Positions 22,422 through 34,385 of a stretch of 51,944 nucleotides of DNA are shown here, in pieces (position 1 is the stretch's first letter; the number at the start of each line of letters is the position of its first letter). The DNA lies in the NCBI RefSeq assembly GCF_019112545.1, contig NW_025064909.1, forward strand, positions 206,321 to 258,264. The letters run 5' to 3'. The notes beneath the pieces are model-generated. The model saw only the letters and a program-made list of their open reading frames with translations, was not told the DNA's origin and did no database searches. Source of the stretch: Guyanagaster necrorhizus (taxonomy: Eukaryota > Basidiomycota > Agaricomycetes > Agaricales > Physalacriaceae). The position numbers and the translations under genes were made by a program.

Positions 22422-24016
22422 TCATAGCGAGGAACTGGCCAGGCTACTACACCGGATAGCGTGGATAGCCATTGCTGTCGTCAGACCTCGATTCCCAATA
22501 CTGAGACCCGAAGACCCATATTTGTATATCAAACCAGCGTCCCATCCTCCGTCTTCGCATTGGAAAGCTCTAAGAGTCTGGAGATCGATACTGTTTCTCA
22601 CTCCCGTGAAATGACAAACGACGAGGCGCATGGCCAAGGCAAGTCCATCTCCTGCTGCACCAATTCGTTCCGTAATTCTTTCTTTCAGGAGCGGATAGAA
22701 GCGGGTGTGGACAACTGGATCATCGCAGCCGCTGATAAATCGATAGAGGAAGAAGAGGAAGCATTCTGCTGTCTCGTAGTAGCGCGACCCTTGGACATAG
22801 GCCCGATGAAGAAGAACCTCGTGCACCCATCGGAAAGTCTGGCTTATCTCATTTCCTCGACCATAGGAATAGAATAGGTGAAGAACGTTCACGCAGACGA
22901 CAGGGTCAATTCGCGGCCTGTCGTGATCAAAGTATGTCTAACCAGAGACAGTGAGACGCGCGGGTTGATCCAAGCTCAAGTAAACTTACCTGTATGATGC
23001 CGTCTTCATTGATATAATTTAACATCTCATCCATTATAGACGCCGCCACTTTCACTCTTGCTCGGATCACCGTAAGGCCGAGTGAAGTGGTGTCTAAATC
23101 GCAAGGAAACTTGGCTGTGGTAAGTTGACTATCCCCTTTGATTACCATCAGTTGGGTTGACACCGAACCCATCAGCCTAACTTGCCTCGGAAAAAGTTCC
23201 ACTTTCCCTCCTTTTCAACTATACCCAACTCAATCAACGACCTGTCACGCTGTCAGCCCATAACATTCGAAATGCATGTAGCTCTGGCCCTTACCGGTCC
23301 TTAGTCATTTCCAGAATGAGTAACTGAGTGAAGTTCTCCTGTATAGCGATTCCACTGCACATCGAAGCAAGATGTCCTGCGTTCTTCTTCAAAAATCTTT
23401 GGCCTCTGAGAATCGGATCGCCGAATAAACTGAGCAGCGATTGCTTTAGCTCCTTGGATTCGCGATACATGAGGCCATGCAATCCCTGAGAGCGTGCGGA
23501 AAGTACGTTTTCGAGCCGGTCGTCTATAAATATGGTTCGGGAGGGATCCAGGCTCGCCTGGGACAGCGCGTACCGATAAAATTTAAGTTCGGGTTTACGT
23601 GTTCCTGCTGCAAAGGACGTGAAGATGCCATCGAATATCGACCAATCCATATCCACAGTGATACTCCGAAGGGCATCATAGTCCGGCTGTGATATGTTTG
23701 ACATGGCAAAGATGCGCAACCCCCCCTCTGTCGTATCTTTGAGTTCCCGAAAGAAACTCACGAGATCGAGGTTGCAACGCAACGAGGCACAGGACCCTTC
23801 GATTCCTTTGCGGATGTCCATCGGGCTGGTGGATAATTCTCGTCCAATGTTATCGTAGCACGTCTGCTGGGAGATTCGGCCCTTCTCGTACTCGAACCAT
23901 GTCGATGAGGAGAGGACTCGGCGAAGGGTATTCAGGGGAAGGATCTGATTGGGTGGGGGAGACCATGTGAAGAGAACGTCCCCCAGATCGCAAATTATGG
24001 CGTTGTATCGTGCCAT
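22422..24016 (-). CDS. HAD-fused class II terpene cyclase (AstC-type, 472 aa)
   Basis: Probably cyclises farnesyl diphosphate by protonation to a drimane-type bicyclic skeleton, with a HAD-like domain acting on the phosphate. Exons on minus: 24016-23295, 23241-23186, 23114-22990 and 22937-22422. Introns are 53, 71 and 52 nt; the 71-nt one has a GC donor (AG|GCAAGT). The spliced frame is 473 codons. The HAD domain has CDLGDVLFTW (Asp10), AMSNIS (104-109), Lys in TRKPELKFYRY (about 141) and FIDDRLENV (163-171). The usual second acidic residue of HAD motif I is Gly12. The cyclase beta-domain has KWNFFRAKFPC followed by DLDTTS (265-270), the DxDTT acid motif known from AstC-like enzymes, then YFDHDRPRIDPVVCVNVL and a QW-like CEDGGWDAG. 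Nothing looks broken. A degraded second copy is at 38265-39225. Product identity is inference. Confidence 0.88.
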
Positions 24017-24051
24017 TGCCGCTCTGTATTCTTCGAATCAAGTTGAGGCTG

Positions 24052-24059
24052 CTTATATA
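24052..24059 (-). promoter_or_regulatory. TATA box of terpene cyclase
   Basis: Minus-strand TATATAAG lies about 36-43 nt before the ATG at 24016, supporting that start. Confidence 0.55.
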
Positions 24060-24688
24060 CTGCCATATTTGTCTGGAAGGAGAACTCGTTCGGCGCAAAA
24101 TTGTCTCCGCATGCTGTCTTGATCTTGCTACACATATTCCCATGAACAAAAGTACCGCCATTTGCCACAGGCCCTCTTGCTCATCAGGAGGAATTTCAAC
24201 GGAGGGGAAAAGACAACTGCTATATACAGAAAGCCCAAATTGACCATCATCGCCGACGCGGCCGACGTTACAGCGCTCTCTGCTGCTCTTGCTCCCATTC
24301 TAACTCGACTACTACTTTCTCTACTACAGCATTATTTCCGATTACTACCACGCTGCTCTACAGTGAAATTATTAAAAAGCCCGACTACAGGCTGATTCCC
24401 TGCCTGATTTCTCCCTTTGTGATCTTCAACTGCATGTGCTTTGCACTAATTTTAATCTCTGTGCTCCTCAAGACTGGGGAGCATTGACCTACTTCTTGAA
24501 AACTTTCTCCGTGGTGGGTGGCGACTGTCCCCCGATTGACTGCCTGCGAAATCCAATGAGGCTGAGTCGGCATTTGAATTGTATAATAGTACTTCAGACA
24601 TTAGCGCAACCCTGGATGGACTGCAGGGTATAATTCTACCTATCTACCCAATACAACACATTGAATGTATAGGGAAAAGTAAATCTCT
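24060..24688. other. Intergenic, upstream of cyclase and downstream of membrane protein
   Basis: Nothing coding is supported. The region should contain the remainder of the cyclase promoter and the terminator of the 24689-26067 gene. Confidence 0.5.
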
Positions 24689-26067
24689 TCAGGGCACTGG
24701 TTGGACGTGATAGACCCCTGGTTGATCCATGGACACGACTACCTCAGGCTTGTCGTCCTGAAGGGGAATGGGAACAACGTCTTCTGATGGTACCTCTTCG
24801 GAGAACTCTGTCTCGTCCGGATCTTGAGATGAGTTCTGCGCGAATTGTATCTTTCCTACAGTAACGGCTTCTACGTCTCCGCGCCGAAGCGCTCCACGAC
24901 GGCAATCCGAGGGGTAGGTTGAGACGGTAAGATTAGCCGTCATATTTTTATTAACAGCGATGACGATCAATGTTGGGACGATACCCTATAAAATGCGAAA
25001 TCAGAACAGAGAGAAGGTAACTAGTAATATGCGTACATACCGTTATCTGCGGCATACAGTCAAAAGGAATGTACATCGCGTTGAGACCATTTAAGCCATC
25101 GCCCGGCGCGTGTTTGTATAGACCAAACTCGAACGCTTTTGTGATAGTAACGAGGGCACCGGACTCAATGATCACCAAAAGGAGAGTTTGGTATCTCTTG
25201 ATAGCTTTGGAGGTCGTCGAGCGTGCTATCCACCTGTATTATATCAGCGCTTGTCCAACCGCGCCCTAGGATTTTGCTCACCAGATTCTAAACGCAGTCA
25301 GGAGGGTCACGATGATATTCGTGCATAGAGAAGTAATGAACATTGTAGTTCCCCAACGGGTGACTTCCTTAATGTTGGCTGTTTCCAGGACAAAATAATG
25401 CCCTATGGCGCCGTATCCTGATACTGATAAGGTTAGTCTGATGTCGAATTCCTGACTATATGAACTTACGCGCCGTGCCGAAGACTAAGAGAACGGGAAG
25501 TATGATAGCAGGGATGTTCTTGTTCCACACAATAAAGCATCGCCAGACAATAACCATATCCCCGATACAAGTCTACGAGAAAGGATGCATTCAGCGCTCG
25601 ATTTCAGTGGCCTCGGCAGAGCACATACGCTCGTAATGTATATGAGGTCCTTTGCCTTGTTGATTCCAGCCCCAATGTCCGCAAGATAACGCTGTGATCC
25701 GACGTCGTCAGCATGCACAATGAAAGCATCTATCAGTCTACGGATGCTGAGCGCTGCATGTGCAGTAGCCAGACAATATCTACGCAAACCTCATTAAACG
25801 ATAAGACAGATGCATAGGTTGAGGCTCACTCACAAGACGACGATTGCGGAAGTTACGACTTTGTTCGGTGGGCGTGATTTGCGGATTGAGATGATTGTAT
25901 AGAATGCATAGGCAGCAAGGACAGTGAAGCAACCTGTTTCCAGATCAATAGCTGGAAGAAGATACGGGGTAACTGCGCATACCCCAAAGAAATGATGCAA
26001 CCCAGGCCGATATCAAGTACGCCTCGTCGATTCTGAATATTATTTGGGAGCGGCGATGAATCGACAT
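24689..26067 (-). CDS. Multi-span integral membrane protein (about 356 aa)
   Basis: Seven exons join on minus with introns of about 50 nt. Segments in order: LISAWVASFLWG; CFTVLAAYAFYTIISIRK; RYCLATAHAALSIRRLIDAF; INKAKDLIYITS; TCIGDMVIVWRCFIVWNKN followed by IPAIILPVLLVFGTA; MFITSLCTNIIVTLLTAFRIW; LLLVIIESGALVTITKAFEF; a last hydrophobic GIVPTLIVIAVNK; then an acidic Glu/Asp/Pro-rich tail (residues about 290-356). The GD..IVWR.FIVW signature and seven or so helices fit a large agaricomycete membrane family of unknown function. It lies between cyclase and SDR in the same orientation. A sensor or transport role for the cluster is only a guess. Confidence 0.75.
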
Positions 26068-26314
26068 GATTGTCGGGGCACAGAATAAAGTAAAACAATG
26101 GATGAAAGTCTTATTTATCACCATTATAGCATACCCTATAAATACATTCACATCAAGTGGAGCCTTCCATCACAATGAGTCCAGGGGTAATCGACTAATA
26201 TCATTCAAAGTTCCCATCAATTTGTAGGCGTTTGAGGTTAAGATGTAGCTGGGCTAGACCTTGATTTACGATCAACAACGTCCACGGAGCCGGGGGAACA
26301 TGTATCACCCGAAA

Positions 26315-27687
26315 TCAAGCATCTTTCACTTGATCCTCCAGCCAATCCCACAGCCGCTTCCCCGTCTGAATGTCCTGAGAAGCAGGACTTGGCTTCGAGG
26401 GACGCGCCCAGGGAACAAAGTACTAATTTGGACCCCCATCATTAATCGATCGGGGTGTCAGTGTTATTCTAGGAACAAGCGCTTACCTTTCCGTTGAACG
26501 TCGCACCTTCCACACATGTTCCTACGTACAGCTGCGTTAAAGCGCCGTATGGGGCCGGGTATAGAATGCGAGACTAGCGAGAATGAATTGAGTGGAGGAG
26601 AGGCGGAGCTGTACTATCACGTACGATCATGAAGCGTTTCATTCCCCGAAGGGTTCGTTGAAGTTCCGTTGCAAGGTTACCTGTTCCACGTTTTGATTTA
26701 TTGCATGGTACACGGAAGAGAAATCAAACCTGGATTCACAGAAGAAGAAACAATCTGTTCTCCGTATCTACGCGAGAATTCGGTGGAGTACACCAGATTG
26801 GCCTGTAGGACACATCAGGTGATATTTTACAGCACATGAACAGACGCACGAATTTGCTTTGATAATACAGAGGTACTGTGCCCAGTTTCTTTCGAGCAGG
26901 GCTATCTCTGAAGGCTTCATAATCAAGTTTGCTAGCCAGCTCAGTTGCGAACGATGCAGTGTTTACAACCCGGGCTTTGATCAGTCCATCAGAGTTCTGC
27001 GCCACCGCTAGTAGTGCCGGAAGAAGAAGCTTCGTAAAGTAGAAATGGCCTGTGATGTAGATATCCTCAAGGCTGGGAAGTCGACCATGTAAGAATACTG
27101 AAGCTACGCACCGAGTACATTGACTCCGATGGTGAGATCGTATCCTTCATTAGTTAATTCGGCGATGTCAGGTTCCATAACCCCTCTGAGATGCTGTTAG
27201 CTTCCCATCGAATCTCCAGGGAAAATATCAAAATACGCATTGTTGAAAAGGATGTGGAGTTCCTTTTCTTTGCTACAGGATTGTTGCTTTGATAAGTATC
27301 TTGAGGTTTTAGATTTCGCTAGAACGAACCTTAAAAAGTTATTGGCGGCAGCTTGAATGGATTTGAAACTTGCTAAATCCAGAGGCAAGTAAATAGCGTC
27401 TTTTCCAGTGGCTTCACGAAGCTTTTCTATAGCGACGTTGGTTTTCGTTTCATTCCTACAAGCCAAGTAAACTTTGGCGTTGCGCGGCAAAATGGCCTGT
27501 GAATAAAACGATCAGTCGTCGTCAAGGAGTACATCACAAGATAAATCACTTTCGCCGTCTCAAATCCAACACCCGTGTTCCCTCCCGTCACGATGACCAC
27601 CTTCCCAGAAAGGTCAGGAATGTCATCAACCGAGAATTTTGGTTTTGGGGGCCATGTCTGCGAGACGAATGACTGCACAACACCCAT
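26315..27687 (-). CDS. Short-chain dehydrogenase/reductase (about 312 aa)
   Basis: NAD(P)-dependent alcohol/ketone oxidoreductase, retinol-dehydrogenase/WWOX-like subgroup. About nine exons on minus. The first reads MGVVQSFVSQTWPP and DLSGKVVIVTGGNTGVG (cofactor TGxxxGxG), followed by NAKVYLACRNETK, LPLDLASFKSI, ELHILFNNAGVM (NNAG motif), LTIGVNVLGHFYFTKLLLP, VNTASFA (Ser) and the YYQSKFAN segment giving catalytic YxxxK. The C-terminus ends GKRLWDWLEDQVKDA. Nearly every intron is GT..AG of 47-65 nt. One boundary (CTGTAG before CAAAGAAAAGG) had to be chosen to keep frame. All catalytic residues are visible. Within the cluster it would oxidise or reduce a hydroxyl or ketone of the terpenoid. 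Confidence 0.85.
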
Positions 27688-28029
27688 ATCTGGATGTCAA
27701 CGAAGTAAGAGGAAAAGGCAGGGCGCCTATATGCTGACGGCGAGAAGATGTCAGGCCAGAACCATGCCTTTCCCATGCTTTATTCCCACCAGTGAAAGAA
27801 GCGGCGACTTTACCGGAGCCGACGCCGAACTCAGTTCGGGCCTATTTTGGTGTGCTAGCCACTAGTGAGAACTTCGCTTTCAACCATATGGCCTCACTTT
27901 CAACCATTGATTTTTTGTGTTTTGCTGATCTCACACCTCATGCTCTCAGTATTCAAGCTTCAAAGCCCAGCGTATGTTTTATGTGTATCAAGATCTTGTA
28001 CGCGAAGCCGAGGGCCGATAGCGGAGATA
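27688..28029. other. Intergenic, SDR promoter
   Basis: A weak TATA-like CATATAGG on minus lies about 40 nt before the SDR ATG. Nothing else is recognised. Confidence 0.4.
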
Positions 28030-29446
28030 TCATTGTTCTTTCTGTCCCTGCGCCGGCCTGGCCACATCTTCATCTAAAATTATCACCGTCTTCCCCGTGT
28101 TCTCACCCTTTAGCATATTGGCGAAGGCTAGGGAAGTGCTTTCCAGTCCCTTGTATTCATGAAAGACGTACTTGATGGCGCCGGAAGCCAGATAGCGAGG
28201 AATTGTGTCGAAGAATTCCTTTTCGTATTTTGGGGCCCAATCAGTCATTACCATCCCTTCCATCCTGCAAGTGCAAAATATATAGAGTTTAGCAGTGTAC
28301 CAGGAATATGATACGCGCCTTATTCTATAGCGGCTTAGCAGCCAGAGGTTCTGTTCGTAGATTCTTAGAAATGCGTAGGACAAAACGTGAGAAATCCAAT
28401 ACCCGAACACCGTATGAGTCTGACAACTTGGAGTTGTACTGGCTCACCATCCCACAAATGACGAAACGCGCATGCATATTGGCATTTTCGATGGCAGCTT
28501 CGAGAGTAGGGCCCCCTACGTTGTCGAAATAGATATCAATTGGTCCGTGTCTTCGCAGCTCTTCCGAAATATTAGAAGACCGATAATTGAAAGCATGATC
28601 GGCCCCTAGGCGTAAGGCGAGTGCAACCTTCTCATCACTACCACACGAGGCAATGACCTTGAGCTTTTGAAGCTTTGCTATTTGTATTACCAGACTTTCC
28701 GTGGTTCAGAGTAAGTGCGTGCGTGTGTGTACGAATTGAAAGAATGAGCTTACTGGCCGACTGCACCGGACGCAGCAGAAACGAATAGAGTTTGACCCTA
28801 GAAGTATTCCGTCAGAATCAGATAAACTCTCGGAAATAAAACGCCTTACGGATATAGGTGATGCGAGATCTTTCAACCCATAGTAAGCCGTCTGTCCAGA
28901 CATACCTAGGGCGCCAACGAAGTAATGCCACGGGAGTCCGTAGGGATTGCTGAGGACTTTCAGGCCAAGTCCTGACATTTCCAAGGACATAGCAGTCGTA
29001 GTCGGAAAGACGACAAACTTCTTGAAGGCTATCTCTCTATGAGAACATTAATTCGTGAACCGCGAGTGGAATAATATACGCATGAATCCATATATATGGC
29101 CCCCAGCTTCAATCCCGTCCCCCTCAGACCTTAAAATGCGGCCGACACCAAAGCCTGTGACACTGAGAGCATAGGCGGCTAAGTCATCATAATAGAAACG
29201 GTAGTGTAAGACTCACGTATCATTCATACCGAACGCGGGCATATCTCCAGGTTCTTCGATGGGCCTCATTCGATTACGCATGTATGGATCCAGGCTAAGC
29301 GCCAGTATTTCCACAAGGATCCCACCGTCGAGGTCGACTGTTTCAATGTCGATGTTCTCATCTTCCAGATAAGTGAACGTCTCCGCATCAGGTGGACCTT
29401 CTGGAATAGAACTAAATACGACTCTAGGATTGAGAATCTGAGGCAT
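28030..29446 (-). CDS. NADP-dependent alkenal double-bond reductase-like MDR enzyme (about 366 aa)
   Basis: Medium-chain reductase without zinc ligands, of the leukotriene B4 12-hydroxydehydrogenase/prostaglandin reductase/plant alkenal reductase type; typically reduces an alpha,beta-unsaturated carbonyl. Seven or eight exons on minus: MPQILNPRVVFSSIPEG, ALSLDPYMRNRM, VTGFGVGRIL, NPYGLPWHYFVGALGMSG followed by QTAYYGLKDLA, LFVSAASGAVG (nucleotide-binding), HGPIDIYFDNVGG, ARFVICGMVSQYN, and C-terminal FANMLKGENTGKTVI. The order matches the family along its full length. Two introns seem to need GC donors (AT|GCGTAT near 29090, AG|GCGCGT near 28315) to keep frame. If they are real GT sites lost by mutation, the gene could be impaired. 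Sits divergent to P450-A. Confidence 0.8.
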
Positions 29447-29836
29447 CTCCCAAATGTATGAAGTGAGTTAAGAGGAAATATTATGTCGTTTTCAGTGGTA
29501 AAGCCTGGTGTCCTGTAGACGTGAGAAAGAAAAAGGTAAGATCCAAATGCTGGTAGGAGCTCCCCGGGCTCCACGGAAATTAACCACGTCGCGCTAAGCT
29601 TGACAATTGTGCGATTCAAGTGCCACCGAAAGCATAAAGGGCGGGAAGAATCTGATGGTCATTTCGAGACTCGGCGGCCGGTATCAATCACCTTTTTCAA
29701 AGATACCACTCTCGGCATGTCTAAATTGGCGTGGTTTCGGTCCCTAGACCCCGGACCCCGGGTTATTCGGTCAACTCGGAAAGGAAGGGGGTGCTCTTCG
29801 GTGTGCACGCCGGTGCATGCATATTTACTTACTCTC
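29447..29836. promoter_or_regulatory. Divergent promoter between MDR gene and P450-A
   Basis: A 390-bp gap separates two start codons on opposite strands. The only TATA-like hint is GCATATTTAC just before the P450-A ATG. Shared control of the two genes is inferred from the arrangement alone. Confidence 0.4.
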
Positions 29837-32006
29837 ATGTCATCTTTCAGTGTCTTAGTAGGAATTCTTGCAGCTACCCTTATACTTTCCAGATGGTGGT
29901 CGTGGTGGAGAGCACCTCCGTCGTTGGCTAAAGTCCCTGGACCACCAGCTCCGAGTTTATTCCTTGGCCACGCATTGGATCTTGACCGGGCGCCAATTGG
30001 TACTCGACATAATAAATGGGCTCGCGAATATGGGCCTACATACCGACTATCTGGTCCCTTCTGGGTAAGTATTCTGTTAGCTGCACGATGAGCGCTCACT
30101 CAAGATCGCGTTTTAGGAACCTCGACTCATCGTTGGAGACCCGAAAGGTCTCAATCATGTACTTCATAATCAGGACTTCGAGCGCAATTCGAGTGATAGG
30201 GTTGCGCTTGAGCTTTTCGTTCGTTCTTGCTTACGGGTTAATTTTCTTGTTCTTATCTTTCTCTGCGCTAGTTTGGTCGTGGTCTTTTCTGCGCCGAAGG
30301 TGGGTGGCTTTTGGGAATTTCGTGTTTGCTCTCACATTTGTACATAGGGGAAGAGCACAAGAAAATGCGCAAATATCTGAATGTACCATTCACGTACAGA
30401 ACTTCGTCATCTCTCGCCTAATGGTGTCTAACTGATCTACAGAAACCAGTCGATTCAAGAAGTTTCCCATGTGTTCTTTGACCTGGTGGAACGAGTGAGC
30501 ATAACCTCCAGAAGATCTGGATTTTTCACTAATCATCCATACTGCTAGCTCAAGGATAAATGGGAACAGAAATTGGAAGGCGGGAGCCTCGTTTTCGACG
30601 TGACCTCAGAAGTTCATCGACTTACGTACGACAATGCATCCATATTGCTCTTCGACTGCGGATACTGATCTGCGTTCTAACCAGATTGGACGCCATCAGT
30701 ATGACAATGTTCATGTATGACATTAGTACCTCGAACAGTGATATTCCTACCCTACTTCACAAGATAACAGACTCTCCTGCTGGTAAACTATCAGATATCA
30801 TCCTCTCTGCATTTGCCTCTCGGTTCCCTATTATTCTTCGCCTTCCTTCTCCGATGAAGCGTTGGTGTGACGATCTTCGTAGCTCCTTGGGAGCTGTTGC
30901 GAGGAATGTATTGTCGGGCAAGGGGGCCGCTGGAATGCATGCGAAACTGCTGAACTCTCTCTGTATGAGAATGATTTCTTCTTCTATTAACCATCAGCTC
31001 ATTCATCGCCTTAGCGGAGAGCGAAGTTGCCCCGGATGTCGCTGTTGCGCAAGTGAGTGACTTTTCCGGTCCAAACGAAGCTTTAGTTTTGACTTCAAGA
31101 CAGATTATTGGTATTCTCTTTGCCGGGTCAGAGACGACGGCCAATGTCATTACTGTATGACTGTCGTCCTGCCTTCCTGAACCTAACTTACCTGTGCTTG
31201 AAGGAATGCTTCTATGAAATGGCTCGCAATCCGAGGATTCAAACACGGCTGCGCACAGAATTGATAGAGTTCGAAGTTGCGCATGGGCGTAAACCCACTT
31301 ACGAGGACCTCGCTAACTCATCACTTCCGTATCTCGAGGCTGTCACGCGGGAGACTATGAGGACCAAGGCTGTTCTGACAGAGATCAGTCGCGCTGTACG
31401 TATTTTCTTTTTGATTATCATACTGTTTCTCATCGCTCGACCGCTGTTCAGGCTGTGAAAGATACCGTCGTACCCCTTCAAATTCCCTTAAAAGGAACGA
31501 ATATATACGAGATCGAAGTCCAAGCTGGAACGCTGATAGATATCCCTGTGCGAGATGGGATTAATCGTAACCCGTTGATATGGGGTGAAGATGCCGATGT
31601 TTTCAACCCGGATCGCTGGATTAAAGCCGATATGCTTCCCAAGGCCGTGGACTGGATACGAGCTCAAGGCCATGTGCTTACATTTGGCGATGGGTCAGCT
31701 CGTGTTTGGTGCTCTCACAATAGACTGACTTTATCTCTGTTACAGGCCAAAGGTTTGCCTGGGACGTTCATTTGGTGCGTCACTAACCATGTTCTCGACA
31801 TTCGTTGTCTCAACTTTATGTGTAAAGCTCTGGTGGAATTCAAGACCGTGGTCTCTACGATTGTGCGTAACTTTACTTTCGCCGAAGTAGAGGGACTAGA
31901 TCTCGACTTTTACCACGTTGGGGGAAACACCATCAAACCGATGGTTCGAGGTCGAGAACAGGAGGGCGCCCAGCTCCCACTCAGGGTTAGCGTTGTTTCG
32001 GATTGA
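29837..32006 (+). CDS. Cytochrome P450 A (about 510 aa, 13 exons)
   Basis: Heme-thiolate monooxygenase, membrane anchored by SFSVLVGILAATLILSRWW, then proline-rich VPGPPAPSLFLGH. Twelve introns of about 50-60 nt were removed by eye and the frame stays open: exon 1, 29837-30064; the heme region spans exons ending 31693, 31746-31774 and 31828 onward. Motifs: GEEHKKMRKYL (C-helix), FAGSETT (oxygen-binding I-helix), EAVTRETMR (ExxR), FNPDRW (PERF-type) and FGDGPKVCLGRSFAL with the heme cysteine. Without splicing the heme motif is invisible. It belongs to a different P450 family from the other three in the cluster: exon number and heme sequence differ. CYP family number not assigned. Likely hydroxylates the terpenoid scaffold. 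Confidence 0.9.
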
Positions 32007-32078
32007 ATTTGTATACCAATTTGAATGTCTCGTTTTTACTACAAATTGATCGGCGTATCCGATTCAAAGGAATAAATA

Positions 32079-33612
32079 CTACTTTGTAATGCGAACGAAA
32101 TTGATGTACAGGTCATACGGAAGGTTTAAAGCAAACGCAGAAAAGCGATTCTTCAACTTCCCACTGGAATGAATCGATTCTTGTGGTGAATTCCACCGGT
32201 ATTCCCGCAGGAGCATGCACGATAACGTGCGAAGTTCATAGAGTGCAAAATTACGCGCAGGGCACTGCCGCGGTCCCGCCCCAAAGGGCATCCATTTCCC
32301 ATCGTCAGTGCTGTTGGCACTGATGAAGCGTTCTGGATTGAACGCACCCGGGTCTTTCCATGTCTGACTGTTATGCAAGACGGCGTGGATATTAAGGACG
32401 ATTGGTATGCCTGCGGGCAAAGCATAACCACCAATGTGCAGGGTCTCGGAGGAGACTCGGGGAATGGTGACTGTCGACGGGCTATTCATACGCATAGATT
32501 CCCGAATGCATGCTTGCAGGAAAGGCATTTTATCGAAATCCGGGATGTTCGGGTCACTGTCGGGTCCTAGGACACTCAGAACTTCATCCCGAGCTCGAGC
32601 CTGGTATGTCGGGAAAAATGCAAAGTAAAAGATCAAGCTTGAAAGTGCGCCTGCAGTTGTATCCTAGTTAAAGGAATCAATAAACGTTGAACGAGTTCGC
32701 AGATATGGAAGCTTACATGGCCAGCCATAAAGAGGGTAACAATGCTATCTCGATATTCAGCTTCCGTCATGCCTGGAGTCTGAATCAAGTAGGTGATAAA
32801 GTCATTGCCAGGCCGTCCCCTTTTCTCTTCAAGGATCTCGAGGAAAAGTGAAACGAGGTTATCCATTCTCTGGACTACGTCTTTGCGCGGAAACCACCAT
32901 TCGAGAGTCGGAAAAGCAACATATAATGGGCGAGATACGTCTTGCATTACGTGCCGGTAAATTTGGACGAAGGTGCTCTCCGGATGCTCAAGGGCGTTGA
33001 AATTATGGCCCATTACGGCGATTCCAACGGCGTCAAGTGTGATACGATGCGAAATGTCACTCCAGCAAAAGGATCCTCCCTGACCGAGCAGAGAGAAAAG
33101 AGTCCTGCCCAGGGCACAGAAAGTGTCGATCGGAACGTTGCCATGGAGCGATGCCCTTACAACAGAGGAGTGTTTCCGCCACTCGTCTCCTTCGACAAAG
33201 AAGATGTTATGTCGGCCGGTGAAACGCCAAAAGAGCATATCCTCATTAGGCTGCTCCTTGCGGATAGATTTATTTTCCATGAGTTCTTTGGCGAACTTGG
33301 CATGGCAATGTCAGTATGCAAACTGAAATAGCTAGTAGCACTTACCTTGTAATCTAGGACATGGACATACCAGGATCCAAGCGCCCATACGACAACTATC
33401 CCAGTGCGGCAGGACCGAGCAAAAGGTAGGATCACTTTCTGAATTCGAATATCCTCGCTTTCTCCTGATAGAAAGCTCAAGATCAGTGGGGGCAAAGGGA
33501 CCTGGGGAATATGCCGCAAACGAGAGGGACAACGGAATAGACGGCTGTATAGATACAGGAGAATCGAGCAGGTAACGAGAGCGATGGAAATACTGATGCT
33601 GTGAGATTTCAT
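32079..33612 (-). CDS. Cytochrome P450 B (476 aa, 3 exons)
   Basis: Exons on minus: 33612-33346, 33295-32717 and 32663-32079, with introns of 50 and 53 nt in the same places as in P450-C and P450-D. The N-terminal anchor is SISIALVTCSILLYLYSRLF. The I-helix is FMAGHDTTAG, with the intron falling after GH. ExxR is ESMR, PERF-type is FNPERF, and the heme loop is FGAGPRQCPARNFALYE: the usual Cys-x-Gly is Cys-Pro-Ala in this family. Complete. Tail-to-tail with P450-A and head-to-head with P450-C. Diverged paralog of C and D, so probably the oldest split in this trio. Confidence 0.9.
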
Positions 33613-34385
33613 GCTTTCTCTTTTGTACCGCAGCGATAAAATTCAAAGGATGGTGAAAGTATTAGGATACCGCGAAAAGAAGGCAGAAGTGATTCCAGAG
33701 CCCAGAGCAAGACGGGTTGCGGGACTGGCGACAAAGTTTGCTGCAGGAAATACATGTTGGGACAACCGTTTCCGTGTTTGGGATGGCGCAAGGGCACTTG
33801 CACGTGGTAGTACGGCTAGTACATATGCAGTCAAGGGGTGCAGGATGGCTATAAAAATAGCATCCATCAAAGCGCTCGAAGTCAAGTCGTGGGAAGGCAA
33901 AATTGTCTCGGTGATTACGGTCGATCCTGCGTTCAAACTTCGCCATCAGCACTGGGCGCCGGGCCTCGCACTTCCTGGATAGCTAACCGACGAGAATTTA
34001 TTTATGGATTTGGGTCAATTGTATTTGAGCTGATTCCCGTACTCGTTACCGGTAGAACCAGTTGATCACCCTGAGAATCGTCAAGTTCACGACAACGTGG
34101 AAGCGGTTATGAATGTTCCACAAGAATTGGTTCGTCCCTCATAGTTGATGATAATTTAGTTTCCCGGGGCGCTAATGTTGGCTGATTCATTATCCATATA
34201 TAATCTTCCTCGACGACCGTGTGATCCTGGGACAACCTTTTCCCTTTCTATTCAGATATGGCTTACTTGCCGGCGCCTGCTTCTTCTATGACTAACGTGT
34301 ACATTGCTACGGAGTGTGGCATACGATGATGTGCTGAGATACATTTAAATCGCTTACAGCTGATAGTCTCTTCACATCTCTCTCG
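33613..34385. promoter_or_regulatory. Bidirectional promoter region of P450-B and P450-C
   Basis: A 773-bp gap lies between divergent start codons. TATATAAT at 34197-34204 (plus) is about 180 nt before the P450-C ATG, and a TATAAAAATAG stretch lies near 33850. Open frames inside it on both strands look non-coding. Confidence 0.4.

Noticed and set aside
30791..31246. 151-codon minus frame inside P450-A
   Set aside because: Shadow of P450-A exons and introns.
33611..33982. Open frame of 123 codons (plus) and overlapping frames on minus between P450-B and P450-C
   Set aside because: Composition and overlap with the divergent promoter argue against coding; no domain, no splice partner.
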